A stretch of 64,000 nt of DNA from Burkholderia guangdongensis (GTDB lineage: Bacteria > Pseudomonadota > Gammaproteobacteria > Burkholderiales > Burkholderiaceae). The notes under the pieces are model-generated. The model ran no database searches. It worked only from the letters and a program-made list of their open reading frames with translations, and was not told where the DNA came from. Below are positions 14,186 through 22,320 of the stretch, piece by piece. Within the stretch, counting starts at the first letter, position 1; each line of letters opens with the position of its first letter. Made by a program: the position numbers and the translations under genes. The stretch is taken from assembly GCF_013403875.1 (NCBI RefSeq), contig NZ_JACBNX010000017.1, positions 219,785 through 283,784 on the forward strand, written 5' to 3'.

Positions 14186-15082
14186 TCAGTCGGGCTGGAC
14201 GATCAGTTCGCCCGAACGGCCCGGGATCTCGCCCCAGGTGACAGGGTACGATGGCAGCGTGTCGCGGTCCAGCGTCGCCGCGTAGTCGCCCATGGTAGCG
14301 AACGTATGACCCTGTGCGCGCCAGCCCGCGAGCAACTGCTCGAACACCGGCGCGAGCTTCTGGCCTTCGAGTTCCGCGTGCAGCGTGAAGACCTGGTCGT
14401 GCGGATTCGTCTCGGTGAACTTCAGCAGATGCGTGGCGACGTTGTGCGTGTCGATGCCGTCGACGCCGAGCACTTCGTCGAGCGTCGGCAGCGTCGTCGG
14501 CATCTGCACGTGCGCGAGCGTTCTGCCGCGAACGACCGGCAGATACGGCCCGTGCCCGCGGCCGTCGGATGCATAGCGCATGCCCCATGCGTCGATCTGC
14601 TCGAACGCGGCCTCGTTCATCTGCCAGCCGGCTGCGCCGTGCGTGGCGGGCGGCGCGCCGAACACCTCGACGAAGCGCGCATGGCTCTTGCCCATCTCGC
14701 GCGCGGTCCAGTCGCGGTCGCGCTGGCGGACGTTGTCCTGCCAGAGCACGTGATCCCACGTGTGGATCCCGCATTCGAAGCCGGCCTCGTGGATCGCACG
14801 CATGTCGGCGACCGCGCGGCGGCCGATGTCGGGGCCGGGCAGCAGCACACCGTACATCAGCTGCTTCACGCCGTAATGCTCGACGACGGACGTGCGCGAC
14901 ACCTTCTTCAGGAAGCCCGGCCGGAACACGCGCCGCAGCGCCCAGCCGGTGTGATCCGGACCGAGGCTGAACAGAAAGGTCGCGCGCGCGTTGAAGCGAT
15001 CGAAGATGCGCGCGAGGTTCGGCACGCCTTCGCGCGTGCCGCGCAGCGTGTCGACGTCGATCTTGAGGACGATGCGTGCCAA
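14186..15082 (-). CDS. arnD: 4-deoxy-4-formamido-L-arabinose-phosphoundecaprenol deformylase
   Basis: 298 residues, usual ArnD length. It opens MARIVLKIDVDTLRGTREGV, with the NodB-type metal-binding aspartate pair, and has ECGIHTWDHVLWQD with the second metal motif. It removes the formyl group from Ara4FN-undecaprenyl phosphate at the inner membrane, making the transfer to lipid A possible. It lies 19 bases after the decarboxylase gene in the arn cluster. The order arnT-flippase-arnB-C-A-A-D differs from the enteric arnBCADTEF. Confidence 0.93.
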   Translation of the reverse strand: MARIVLKIDVDTLRGTREGVPNLARIFDRFNARATFLFSLGPDHTGWALRRVFRPGFLKKVSRTSVVEHYGVKQLMYGVLLPGPDIGRRAVADMRAIHEAGFECGIHTWDHVLWQDNVRQRDRDWTAREMGKSHARFVEVFGAPPATHGAAGWQMNEAAFEQIDAWGMRYASDGRGHGPYLPVVRGRTLAHVQMPTTLPTLDEVLGVDGIDTHNVATHLLKFTETNPHDQVFTLHAELEGQKLAPVFEQLLAGWRAQGHTFATMGDYAATLDRDTLPSYPVTWGEIPGRSGELIVQPD

Positions 15083-15101
15083 GCGTGTGCCTTCCGTCTC
15101 G

Positions 15102-16160
15102 TCAGCCTTGCTGCTGCTCGACGAGCGCGCGCGCCTCGCCGACGTGGCCGCGGTACGCCTCGAAGATCTTGCGCAGTGCGTCGTCGAACGTCGAGCCCGG
15201 CGCCCAGCCGAGCTCCTGCATCGTGTTGTCGATCTTCGGCACGCGGTTCTGCACGTCCTGATAGCCGTTGCCGTAGTACGCGCCCGACGTCGTCTCGACG
15301 AGCTGCACCTGCTTGGCCGACTCCGCGTACTCGGGGTACTCGGCCGCGAGTTCGAGCATCTTGTGCGCGAGTTCGCGCACCGAGAAGTTGTTCTTCGGAT
15401 TCCCGATGTTGTAGATCTTGCCCGTCGCGATGCCGTTCGGGTTCTCGATGATCTTCATCAGCGCGCTGATGCCGTCGTCGATGTCGGTGAACGCGCGCTT
15501 CTGCGAGCCGCCGTCGACGAGGCTGATGTTCTCGCCGCGCACGATGTGCCCGAGGAACTGCGTGACGACGCGCGAGCTGCCTTCCTTCGGCGTGTAGATC
15601 GAGTCGAGGCCCGGGCCGATCCAGTTGAACGGGCGGAACAACGTGAAGTTCAGGCCTTCCATGCCGTAGCCCCAGATCACGCGGTCCATCAACTGCTTCG
15701 AGCACGCGTAGATCCAGCGCGGCTTGTTGATCGGGCCGTAGGTGAGGGCGGACGCGTCCGGGTCGAACTGCTCGTCCGCGCACATCCCGTAGACTTCGGA
15801 CGTCGACGGGAACACCAGGTGCTTGCCGTACTTGACGGCCGAGCGCACGATCGGCAGGTTCGCCTCGAAGTCGAGCTCGAACACGCGCAGCGGCTGCTTC
15901 ACGTAGGTGGCGGGCGTCGCGATCGCGACGAGCGGCAGGATCACGTCGCACTTCTTCACGTGATACTCGACCCACTCCTTGTTGATCGTGATGTCGCCTT
16001 CGAAGAAGTGCATCCGCTCGTGCTCGACGAGGTCCCCGAGCCGATCGGTCTGCATGTCCATGCCGAACACTTCCCAATCGGTGGTTTCAAGAATGCGTTT
16101 CGACAGGTGATGGCCGATGAAGCCGTTCACACCGAGGATCAGGACTTTTTTAGCTTTCAT
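15102..16160 (-). CDS. arnA: UDP-glucuronic acid decarboxylase (stand-alone ArnA C-terminal domain)
   Basis: 352-residue extended short-chain dehydrogenase. The Rossmann motif LILGVNGFIGHHLS binds NAD, and a Ser/Tyr/Lys set appears in FPSTSEVYGM and the downstream YACSK. The sequence tracks the C-terminal half of E. coli ArnA, which oxidises and decarboxylates UDP-GlcA to UDP-4-keto-pentose. Here it is a separate gene whose ATG overlaps the formyltransferase stop by four bases (ATGA). The two activities of ArnA are thus made as two polypeptides. Confidence 0.92.
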   Translation of the reverse strand: MKAKKVLILGVNGFIGHHLSKRILETTDWEVFGMDMQTDRLGDLVEHERMHFFEGDITINKEWVEYHVKKCDVILPLVAIATPATYVKQPLRVFELDFEANLPIVRSAVKYGKHLVFPSTSEVYGMCADEQFDPDASALTYGPINKPRWIYACSKQLMDRVIWGYGMEGLNFTLFRPFNWIGPGLDSIYTPKEGSSRVVTQFLGHIVRGENISLVDGGSQKRAFTDIDDGISALMKIIENPNGIATGKIYNIGNPKNNFSVRELAHKMLELAAEYPEYAESAKQVQLVETTSGAYYGNGYQDVQNRVPKIDNTMQELGWAPGSTFDDALRKIFEAYRGHVGEARALVEQQQG

Positions 16161-17104
16161 GAATGACGGGAAGATTGAGTGAGCTGCGCGAACGCGGCGG
16201 GCGACACGACGGTTTCTTCGCCGTCGCGCGGCTGCCGCAGTTCGAGAATGGAGATGGCGCGGCCGTCGCCGCAGACGCCGAGTAGCGCATTATCGCTTAC
16301 CGCGAGGCCCGGCGGCAAATCCGCCGCGGCGCGCGCGGCCGCGCTGCCCGGCGCCGCGAGCCGCGCGCGCGCGACGATGAAGCGCACGCCGTCGAGGTCG
16401 GTGAACGCGCCCGGATAAGGGGGCGCGACCGCGCGGATCAGGTTGTACACGTGGGCCGCCGGCTGCGTCCAGTCGATCCGGCCGTCCTCCGGCTTGCGGC
16501 CGCCGTAGTAGCTGCCGGCCGCGAGATCGTTCGGCAGGTGCGGCGCGTCGCCCGCGAGCAGCGCGGGCAGCGCGCGCCACAGCGTCTGCTCGGCCGCGAC
16601 CGTGACCTTGTCGAACACCTGCGCGGCCGTGTCGTCCGGCAGGATCGGCACTGCGGTCTGGCCGACGATCGCGCCCGCGTCGGGCTTCGCGGCCATCTCG
16701 TGCAGCGTCGCGCCGGTCTCGGTCTCGCCCTTCAGCACCGCCCAGTTCGTCGGCACGCGGCCGCGATACTTCGGCAGCAGCGATCCGTGCACGTTGTACG
16801 CGCCGCGCGGCGCGAGCGCGAGCAGGTCGACCGGCAGCATGTGCCGGTAGTAGAACGAGAAAATGAAATCGGGCTTCGCGTCGGCGACCGCGCGTCGCGC
16901 GTCGTCGCTCGCCGGGTCGGCCGGCGTGATGACCGGAATGCCGTGCTCGGCCGCGACCGATGCGACGCTGCCGAACCAGATGTTCTCGCTCGGATTGTCC
17001 TCGTGCGTGACGACGAGCGCGACGTCGACGCCGCGCGCGAGCAGCACCTGCAGGCAGCGCACGCCGACGTTGTGATATGCGAAGACGACGGCGCGCGGCT
17101 TCAT
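16157..17104 (-). CDS. arnA: UDP-4-amino-4-deoxy-L-arabinose formyltransferase (stand-alone ArnA N-terminal domain)
   Basis: 315 residues, methionyl-tRNA formyltransferase fold. It opens MKPRAVVFAYHNVGVRCLQV and contains NVHGSLLPKYRGRVPTNWA, with the Asn-His pair that activates 10-formyl-THF, and HEMAAKPDAG. It formylates UDP-Ara4N. Starts at ATG 17104, overlapping the arnC stop, and runs into the decarboxylase by ATGA overlap. An in-frame extension upstream is just the opposite frame of arnC. Confidence 0.92.
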   Translation of the reverse strand: MKPRAVVFAYHNVGVRCLQVLLARGVDVALVVTHEDNPSENIWFGSVASVAAEHGIPVITPADPASDDARRAVADAKPDFIFSFYYRHMLPVDLLALAPRGAYNVHGSLLPKYRGRVPTNWAVLKGETETGATLHEMAAKPDAGAIVGQTAVPILPDDTAAQVFDKVTVAAEQTLWRALPALLAGDAPHLPNDLAAGSYYGGRKPEDGRIDWTQPAAHVYNLIRAVAPPYPGAFTDLDGVRFIVARARLAAPGSAAARAAADLPPGLAVSDNALLGVCGDGRAISILELRQPRDGEETVVSPAAFAQLTQSSRHS

Positions 17105-18135
17105 CGCGACACCTCCTGACTGGCGGGTAGCGTGACGCCGGGCGCGCCGTTGCGTTGCTCGAGCACCATGTGGATCAGGTAGCGCGGCCGCGCGCGCACC
17201 TGCTGGTAGATGCGGCCGATGTACTCGCCGAGCAGCCCGAGCGCGAAGATGATCACGCCGAGCAGGAAGAACGTGATCGCGAACAGCGTGAACACGCCCT
17301 GGACTTCCGCGCCGACGATGAAGCGCCGCACGAGCAGCAGCACGAAGAGCGCCGCGGAGCCGCCCGACAGGATCACGCCGATGAACGACAGCCACTGCAG
17401 CGGCACGACCGAGAAGCCGGTCACGAGATCGAAGTTCAGGCGGATCAGGCTGTACAGCGAATACTTCGATTCGCCGGCGAAGCGCTCCTCGTGCGCGACC
17501 TCGATCTCGGTCGGGTTCTGCGCGAACGTGTACGCGAGCGCCGGGATGAACGTGTTCACTTCGCCGCACTGGTTGATCGTGTCGATGATGCGGCGGTCGT
17601 ACGCGCGCAGCATGCAGCCCTGGTCGGTCATCTTGATCCGCGTGATGCGCTCGCGCAGCCGGTTCATCGCCATCGACGCCTTGCGTCGCCACAGACTGTC
17701 CTGCCGCTGCTTGCGGATCGAGCCGACGTAGTCGTAGCCCTCGCGCATCTTGTCGATCAGCTTGCCGATTTCCTCGGGCGGGTTCTGCAGGTCCGCGTCG
17801 AGCGTGATCACGATCTTGCCGCGCGATTGCTCGAAGCCCGCGAGGATCGCCATGTGCTGACCGTAATTGCCGTTCAGCAGCACGATGCGGGTCGTGTCCG
17901 GACGCGCGCGGAACTGGTCGGCGAGCATCGCGGCCGAGCGGTCGCGGCTGCCGTCGTTGATCAGGATCACTTCGTACGACGTACCGAGCGCGTCGAGCGC
18001 CGGGTAGAGCCGCGAAAAGAGCGCGGCGAGACCGTCTTCCTCGTTGTACACGGGGATGACGATCGAGACTTCCGGCAGTCCGGCGTCCGGGCGCCGGCCG
18101 TCCGGATTCCCGTCGCGTGATTCAATGTGACTCAT
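17101..18135 (-). CDS. arnC: Undecaprenyl-phosphate 4-deoxy-4-formamido-L-arabinose transferase
   Basis: 344-residue GT2 glycosyltransferase. VSIVIPVYNEEDGLAALF and ITLDADLQNPPEEI (the DxD metal site) mark the catalytic domain, and two C-terminal transmembrane segments anchor it (WLSFIGVILSGGSAALFVLL and FTLFAITFFLLGVIIFALGL). It moves Ara4FN from UDP to undecaprenyl phosphate on the cytoplasmic face. It starts 6 bases after arnB and overlaps the formyltransferase start by four bases. Confidence 0.93.
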   Translation of the reverse strand: MSHIESRDGNPDGRRPDAGLPEVSIVIPVYNEEDGLAALFSRLYPALDALGTSYEVILINDGSRDRSAAMLADQFRARPDTTRIVLLNGNYGQHMAILAGFEQSRGKIVITLDADLQNPPEEIGKLIDKMREGYDYVGSIRKQRQDSLWRRKASMAMNRLRERITRIKMTDQGCMLRAYDRRIIDTINQCGEVNTFIPALAYTFAQNPTEIEVAHEERFAGESKYSLYSLIRLNFDLVTGFSVVPLQWLSFIGVILSGGSAALFVLLLVRRFIVGAEVQGVFTLFAITFFLLGVIIFALGLLGEYIGRIYQQVRARPRYLIHMVLEQRNGAPGVTLPASQEVSR

Positions 18136-18141
18136 GTCCGG

Positions 18142-19293
18142 TTATTTTCCGTATTGTTCGCAAATCTGATTGGTGGCGTCGACCACGCGCGCGACGTCGT
18201 GTTCCGTCATCTGCGTGAAGAGCGGCAGCGTGACCGTCGACGCGCCGTACCGCTCCGCGTGCGGGAACATGCCCTCCCTGAAGCCGAGCGCGCGGTACAG
18301 CGAGAACAGATGGATCGCCGGGTAGTGAACGCCGGTGCCGATCCCGTGCTCCTTCATCCGCGCCATGAATTCGCCGCGCGTGATCGACAGCGCGTCGAGC
18401 GGCAGCGTGATCTGGAACATGTGCCAGTTGCCGTGCTCGAAGTCCGCGACCGGCAGCCCGATTCCGCGCTTCACGGCCGCGCCGCCATCGAACGCCGCGA
18501 AATATGCGCGCGCGAGCGCGCGGCGCGTGTCGGTAAAGCGCGCGAGATGCGGCAACTGGCCGAGGCCGACGCGCGCGGCGACGTCGGTCAGGTTGAACTT
18601 GCCGCCGAGCACGTCGCAGTCCATCCCGTCGAAGCCGGTGCGCGTGATCCCCTGCAGCCGGTATTTCTGCGCGAGGGTCGCCTCGTCCTCGTCGTTCAGC
18701 ACGAGCGCGCCGCCCTCGATCGACGTCAGGTTCTTGTTCGCGTGGAAGCTGAACGACACCAGATCGCCGATCGCGCCGATCCGCTTGCCGCGCCACGTCG
18801 AGCCGAGCGCCTGCGCGGCGTCCTCGATCACGCGCAGCTTGTGCGCGTGCGCGATCGCGTACAGGCGGTCCATGTCGACCGGCAGCCCGGCCAGATACAC
18901 GGGGATGATCGCCTTCGTGCGCGGCGTGATCGCGCGCTCGACGAGCTCGAGGTCGATGTTGCGCGTGAGCGGATCGATGTCGACGAACACGGGCGTCGCG
19001 CCGGTCTCGAGAATCACGTTGCTCGTCGAGACCCACGACGCGGGCGTCGTGATCACCTCGTCGCCGGGGCCGACGCCCGCGATGCGCAGCCCGATCTCGA
19101 GCGTGCAGGTGCCCGAGTTGAACGTGCGCACCGGGCGCCCGCCGAAGTACTCGGACAGCGCGGCCTCGAAGCGCTGGTTCTGCGGGCCGGTGGTGATCCA
19201 GCCGGAGCGCAGCACCTCGGCGACGCCCTGAATGGTGTCCTCGTCGATCTCGGGGCGGACGAAAGGCAGGAACGGAACGGCAGTCTGGCTCAT
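18142..19293 (-). CDS. arnB: UDP-4-amino-4-deoxy-L-arabinose-oxoglutarate aminotransferase
   Basis: 383-residue PLP enzyme of the DegT/DnrJ/EryC1 family. PEIDEDTIQGVAEVLRSGWI opens the fold. SFSFHANKNLTSIEGG carries the PLP lysine (HANKN), and VIEDAAQALGS the Asp that contacts the pyridine ring. It aminates UDP-4-keto-pentose with glutamate to UDP-Ara4N. A 155-base gap separates it from the flippase gene upstream, so an internal promoter is possible. Confidence 0.94.
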   Translation of the reverse strand: MSQTAVPFLPFVRPEIDEDTIQGVAEVLRSGWITTGPQNQRFEAALSEYFGGRPVRTFNSGTCTLEIGLRIAGVGPGDEVITTPASWVSTSNVILETGATPVFVDIDPLTRNIDLELVERAITPRTKAIIPVYLAGLPVDMDRLYAIAHAHKLRVIEDAAQALGSTWRGKRIGAIGDLVSFSFHANKNLTSIEGGALVLNDEDEATLAQKYRLQGITRTGFDGMDCDVLGGKFNLTDVAARVGLGQLPHLARFTDTRRALARAYFAAFDGGAAVKRGIGLPVADFEHGNWHMFQITLPLDALSITRGEFMARMKEHGIGTGVHYPAIHLFSLYRALGFREGMFPHAERYGASTVTLPLFTQMTEHDVARVVDATNQICEQYGK

Positions 19294-19448
19294 GAACGCT
19301 TGGCTCGTAATGGCGTGTAATGAAAGGGTCGGACGACGCGCTCGAAACCGGCATTAAAACACCGGATGGCGCGTTCGCACCGGACTTTTTGTAGGCGGAC
19401 GCTTAACAGTGGCGGCTCGCCGGCGGCGGCCGGGCGGTGCGCGCCGGC

Positions 19449-19820
19449 TCAGCTGCGCGCGAGCACGTACACGCCGATCAGGATGATCCCGATCCCGACG
19501 AGCCGCTGCACCGACAGCACCTCGCCGAACAGGTACCACGCGGCGAACGCGTTGACGACGTAGCCGAGCGACAGCATCGGGTACGCGATCGACACGTCGA
19601 CGCGCGACAGCCCGACGATCCACACGACGACGCTCAGCACGTAGCAGCCGAGGCCGCCGATGATCGGGAGCTGGGTCGCGATCTTCAGGCCGACGGGCAC
19701 AATGTTCGCACGGGTGAAATCGAAGTGTCCAACGGCGTTGACGCCGGCCTTCAGCAGCAGTTGCGCGCATGCGTTCAGCATGACGCCGGTGATGATGCAG
19801 ACGAACGAGATCGGGTTCAC
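19449..19820 (-). CDS. SMR/EamA-type small membrane protein, ArnE/ArnF-like flippase subunit
   Basis: 123 residues, four hydrophobic segments, GTG start at 19820 with GAGGA about 10 bases upstream; no ATG fits. It ends in VQRLVGIGIILIGVYVLARS, typical of small multidrug-resistance fold proteins. In enterics ArnE and ArnF, both of this fold, flip Ara4N-undecaprenyl phosphate to the periplasm as a heterodimer. Here a single gene lies between arnT and arnB, so it probably works as a homodimer or with a partner elsewhere. Confidence 0.85.
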   Translation of the reverse strand: MNPISFVCIITGVMLNACAQLLLKAGVNAVGHFDFTRANIVPVGLKIATQLPIIGGLGCYVLSVVVWIVGLSRVDVSIAYPMLSLGYVVNAFAAWYLFGEVLSVQRLVGIGIILIGVYVLARS

Positions 19821-19834
19821 GGCAATGACGGTCC

Positions 19835-21604
19835 TCAGGATTGCGGCGCCGCTTGCGACTGCGGCGGCTGCGACGGTTGTTGCGGCTGTTGTTGCGGCGG
19901 TTGTGGCGATTGCGGTTTCTCGACGATCACGCGGCGGTTGTCGCGCGCGACCATCCGCATCGGCACGCCGGCCGCGGACAGCTTCGCGTAGTTGTCCGGC
20001 GACATGACCGCGAGCGCGTAGCGGTCGGCTTCCCAGCGCGGGATCCATGCGTCGATCGTCGGAATCCACTTGTTCGGCTCGACCGAGATGCCGAACGAGA
20101 GTTCGTCCTTGCGCTGGACCATGATCGTCGTGTGGCCGACGTAGAACGGCAGCGTGTGGTCGAGCACGTCGACCCCATAGAACGGCGTGTCGGGCGGCAG
20201 CTTCGCGAACTCCGCGCGCACCGCGGGCGCGAGCAGCGCGCCGGAGCTGTAGCGGCCGAACTCGTCGTGGCCGGTGCCGGCGATCGTGCCGAGCAGCAGC
20301 CACGCGGCGCCGAACGTCGCCGCGACGGCCGAAAGCCCCGAAAGCCCCGACAGGCCCGCGCGGCCGTGGCGGATCAGCCACAGTGCGGCGAGCGTCAGCG
20401 CGAACGCGACCGCGATGCCCGCGTAGACCCAGACCGCGAACGCGCGGTACTGCGCGTTCGGCGTGCGCGCGTCGCCGACGAAGAACAGCGCGATCGCGCC
20501 GAGCGCCGCGACGACGAGGAACACGAGATAGCCGACCAGATGGCGGCGGTAGCGATCGGCGCCGACGAGCGGCAGATACGCGCCGATCATGAGCGCGAGC
20601 GCGGGCGCGACGGGCAGCACGTACGACAGCAGCTTCGAATGCGACACGCTGAAGAACAGGAAGATGAACGCGGTCCAGATCAGCAGCACGAGCATCGGCG
20701 CGAAGCCGTTCGGCTGGCGCGGCATCCGCGCCGCGTGGCGCAGGCTCTGCCACGCGACCGACAGCCACGGCAGGAAGCCGATCAGCAGCACCGGCACGAA
20801 GTAGTAGAACGGGCCGGGGCGGTTCTGCTCCGGGGTCAGATACCGGCGGAATTGCTGGACGATGAAGAAAAAGTTGAAGAATTCCGGGTTGCGCTGCTGG
20901 ACGAGCACGAACCACGGCGTCGCGATCGCGAAGAAGATCACGAGGCCGCTCGCGAGGTACAGGCGCTTCCACAGCGCCCAGTCGCGCGCGATCGCCGTAT
21001 AGAGCACGAGTACGGCGCCGGGCAGGATCAGCCCGACGAGCCCCTTCGACAGCACCGCGAGCGCCATCGACGCCCAGCACGCCCACATCCAGCCGCGCAC
21101 GGCGGCGGGGCGCAGGCCGGGCCGCTGCGCGAGCAGCAGCGAGCACAGCGTGATGGCCATCCACAGCGACAGGCCCATGTCGAGCGTGTTGAAGTGGCCC
21201 ATCAGGTTCCAGTACGGCGAGCACGCGAGCACGACGGCCGCGAGGAAGCCGGCGAGCGGCGTGAACAGGCGCGCGCCGGTGTAGCCGACGAGCAGCACGC
21301 CGGCGAAGCTCGCGACGGCGGTGTACAGGCGCGCCTGCCACTCGCCGATGCCGAACCACGCGAACGTGAGCGCGTTGAGCCAGGTCTGCAGCGGCGGCTT
21401 CTCGAAATACTTGTAGCCGTTGTAGCGCGGCGTGATCCAGTCGCCGGTCACGAACATCTCGCGCGCCATTTCCGCGTAGCGACCTTCGTCGCTCGGGATC
21501 AGGTGGCGCCAGCCGAGCGGCACGAACCAGACCACGGCGAGCGCGACGACGAGCAGGACGAGCGCGGTGCGATTGAGCGGTAGCCTCGACGGCGTATCGT
21601 TCAT
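19835..21604 (-). CDS. arnT: Aminoarabinose transferase ArnT (GT83/PMT fold)
   Basis: 589 residues from ATG 21604. About a dozen membrane segments start at residue 12. The first periplasmic loop has HLIPSDEGRYAEMAREM, with the acidic pair needed for transfer, and YKYFEKPPLQTWL follows, both ArnT hallmarks. It moves L-Ara4N from undecaprenyl phosphate to lipid A phosphates, lowering negative charge and polymyxin binding. The C-terminal 25 or so residues are a Gln/Pro/Ser tail (QQQPQQPSQPPQ), unusual for the family. An upstream extension to 21712 lacks a good start. In Burkholderia cenocepacia this pathway is known to be essential; that is literature knowledge, not seen here. Confidence 0.94.
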   Translation of the reverse strand: MNDTPSRLPLNRTALVLLVVALAVVWFVPLGWRHLIPSDEGRYAEMAREMFVTGDWITPRYNGYKYFEKPPLQTWLNALTFAWFGIGEWQARLYTAVASFAGVLLVGYTGARLFTPLAGFLAAVVLACSPYWNLMGHFNTLDMGLSLWMAITLCSLLLAQRPGLRPAAVRGWMWACWASMALAVLSKGLVGLILPGAVLVLYTAIARDWALWKRLYLASGLVIFFAIATPWFVLVQQRNPEFFNFFFIVQQFRRYLTPEQNRPGPFYYFVPVLLIGFLPWLSVAWQSLRHAARMPRQPNGFAPMLVLLIWTAFIFLFFSVSHSKLLSYVLPVAPALALMIGAYLPLVGADRYRRHLVGYLVFLVVAALGAIALFFVGDARTPNAQYRAFAVWVYAGIAVAFALTLAALWLIRHGRAGLSGLSGLSAVAATFGAAWLLLGTIAGTGHDEFGRYSSGALLAPAVRAEFAKLPPDTPFYGVDVLDHTLPFYVGHTTIMVQRKDELSFGISVEPNKWIPTIDAWIPRWEADRYALAVMSPDNYAKLSAAGVPMRMVARDNRRVIVEKPQSPQPPQQQPQQPSQPPQSQAAPQS

Positions 21605-21718
21605 GGATGTAATCAGCCTGTTGGTAGTGTTGGTTGAGCTGACGGCGGCGGCGAGGAAGAGGCCGGCGCGCCGGCCCGGGACGGATGTCCCGGACGCGGA
21701 AGTGTCGCGCATCCGCGA

Positions 21719-22090
21719 TTAACGTTCTATTAAGAGCGCGGCGGCGACCTTGCGGCCCTCGGCCATCAGGATGTTGTACGTGCGGCACGCGGCCTGGAAA
21801 TCCATCGTCTCGACGCCGATCCGCTGCGCGGCGAGCTTCGCGGTGAGCCGCGGGTGCGGAAAGCGCAGCCGCGCGCCGCTGCCGAAGATCACGACTTCCG
21901 GCGCCGGGCCGAGCAGCATCTCGAAGTGCTCGGCCGCGAGCGCGTCGAACGACGCGACCGGCCACGCGATGACCGCATCCGGCAGCACGATGACGCTCTG
22001 TTCGTGGCGTTCGAGGTTGATCTCGACGTAATCGGGGCCGTAGCCGGTGACGGTGTTGAGTGCGCCGCTTGTATCCTGGTGAAGTTTCAA
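21719..22090 (-). CDS. Mth938-like domain protein
   Basis: 123 residues if the TTG at 22090 is used (reads MKLHQDTSGALNTVTGYGPD). The Mth938/NDUFAF3-like fold is suggested by VIIFGSGARLRFP-type text (VVIFGSGARLRFPHP) and by GVETMDFQAACRTYNILMAE. The frame is open to a TTG at 22141, but the perfect -10 at 22152-22157 puts the transcript start at about that codon, so 22090 is preferred. Function in bacteria is unknown; in eukaryotes the relative NDUFAF3 helps to assemble complex I. It precedes arnT by 114 bases on the same strand. Confidence 0.8.
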   Translation of the reverse strand: MKLHQDTSGALNTVTGYGPDYVEINLERHEQSVIVLPDAVIAWPVASFDALAAEHFEMLLGPAPEVVIFGSGARLRFPHPRLTAKLAAQRIGVETMDFQAACRTYNILMAEGRKVAAALLIER

Positions 22091-22124
22091 GGCTGGGGTT
22101 CCGGGTTCCGAAAGGAATGGTGCA

Positions 22125-22154
22125 TTGCGAAAGTCGGCCAAAATCCGCTAAATT
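22125..22154 (+). promoter_or_regulatory. Candidate promoter for the alanine aminotransferase gene
   Basis: TTGCGA (22125-22130), an 18-base spacer and TAAATT (22149-22154) face the aminotransferase gene that starts at 22321. It overlaps the divergent -10, so the two promoters would interfere. Confidence 0.4.
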
Positions 22155-22157
22155 ATA
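22152..22157 (-). promoter_or_regulatory. -10 element for the Mth938-like gene
   Basis: Perfect TATAAT on the minus strand, 62 bases before the TTG at 22090. No good -35 at 17 bases upstream. Confidence 0.45.
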
Positions 22158-22320
22158 ACTTTTTAGCCGCTCCCGGGCGGCGCCCCGCGTCGCGCGCCGC
22201 CACAAGCCGTGCCCGGCCGCCGTTTTCGTCCAGCCTAGACAGCGCGCAACAGACCGGCCGCTCTCCAGTTTTGATTCCCGCCCCCCAGCCGTGCCAGGCA
22301 TTACCAGGAACCGTTTCGCC

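Noticed and set aside
15102..17104. Split arnA as a frameshifted single gene
   Set aside because: Both halves have their own start, normal lengths and a tidy ATGA overlap, so they are separate genes.
19449..22301. A 950-codon minus-strand frame across arnT
   Set aside because: Only its last 123 codons match a family (the SMR-type protein); the rest is out-of-frame arnT and upstream DNA with Arg-rich composition.
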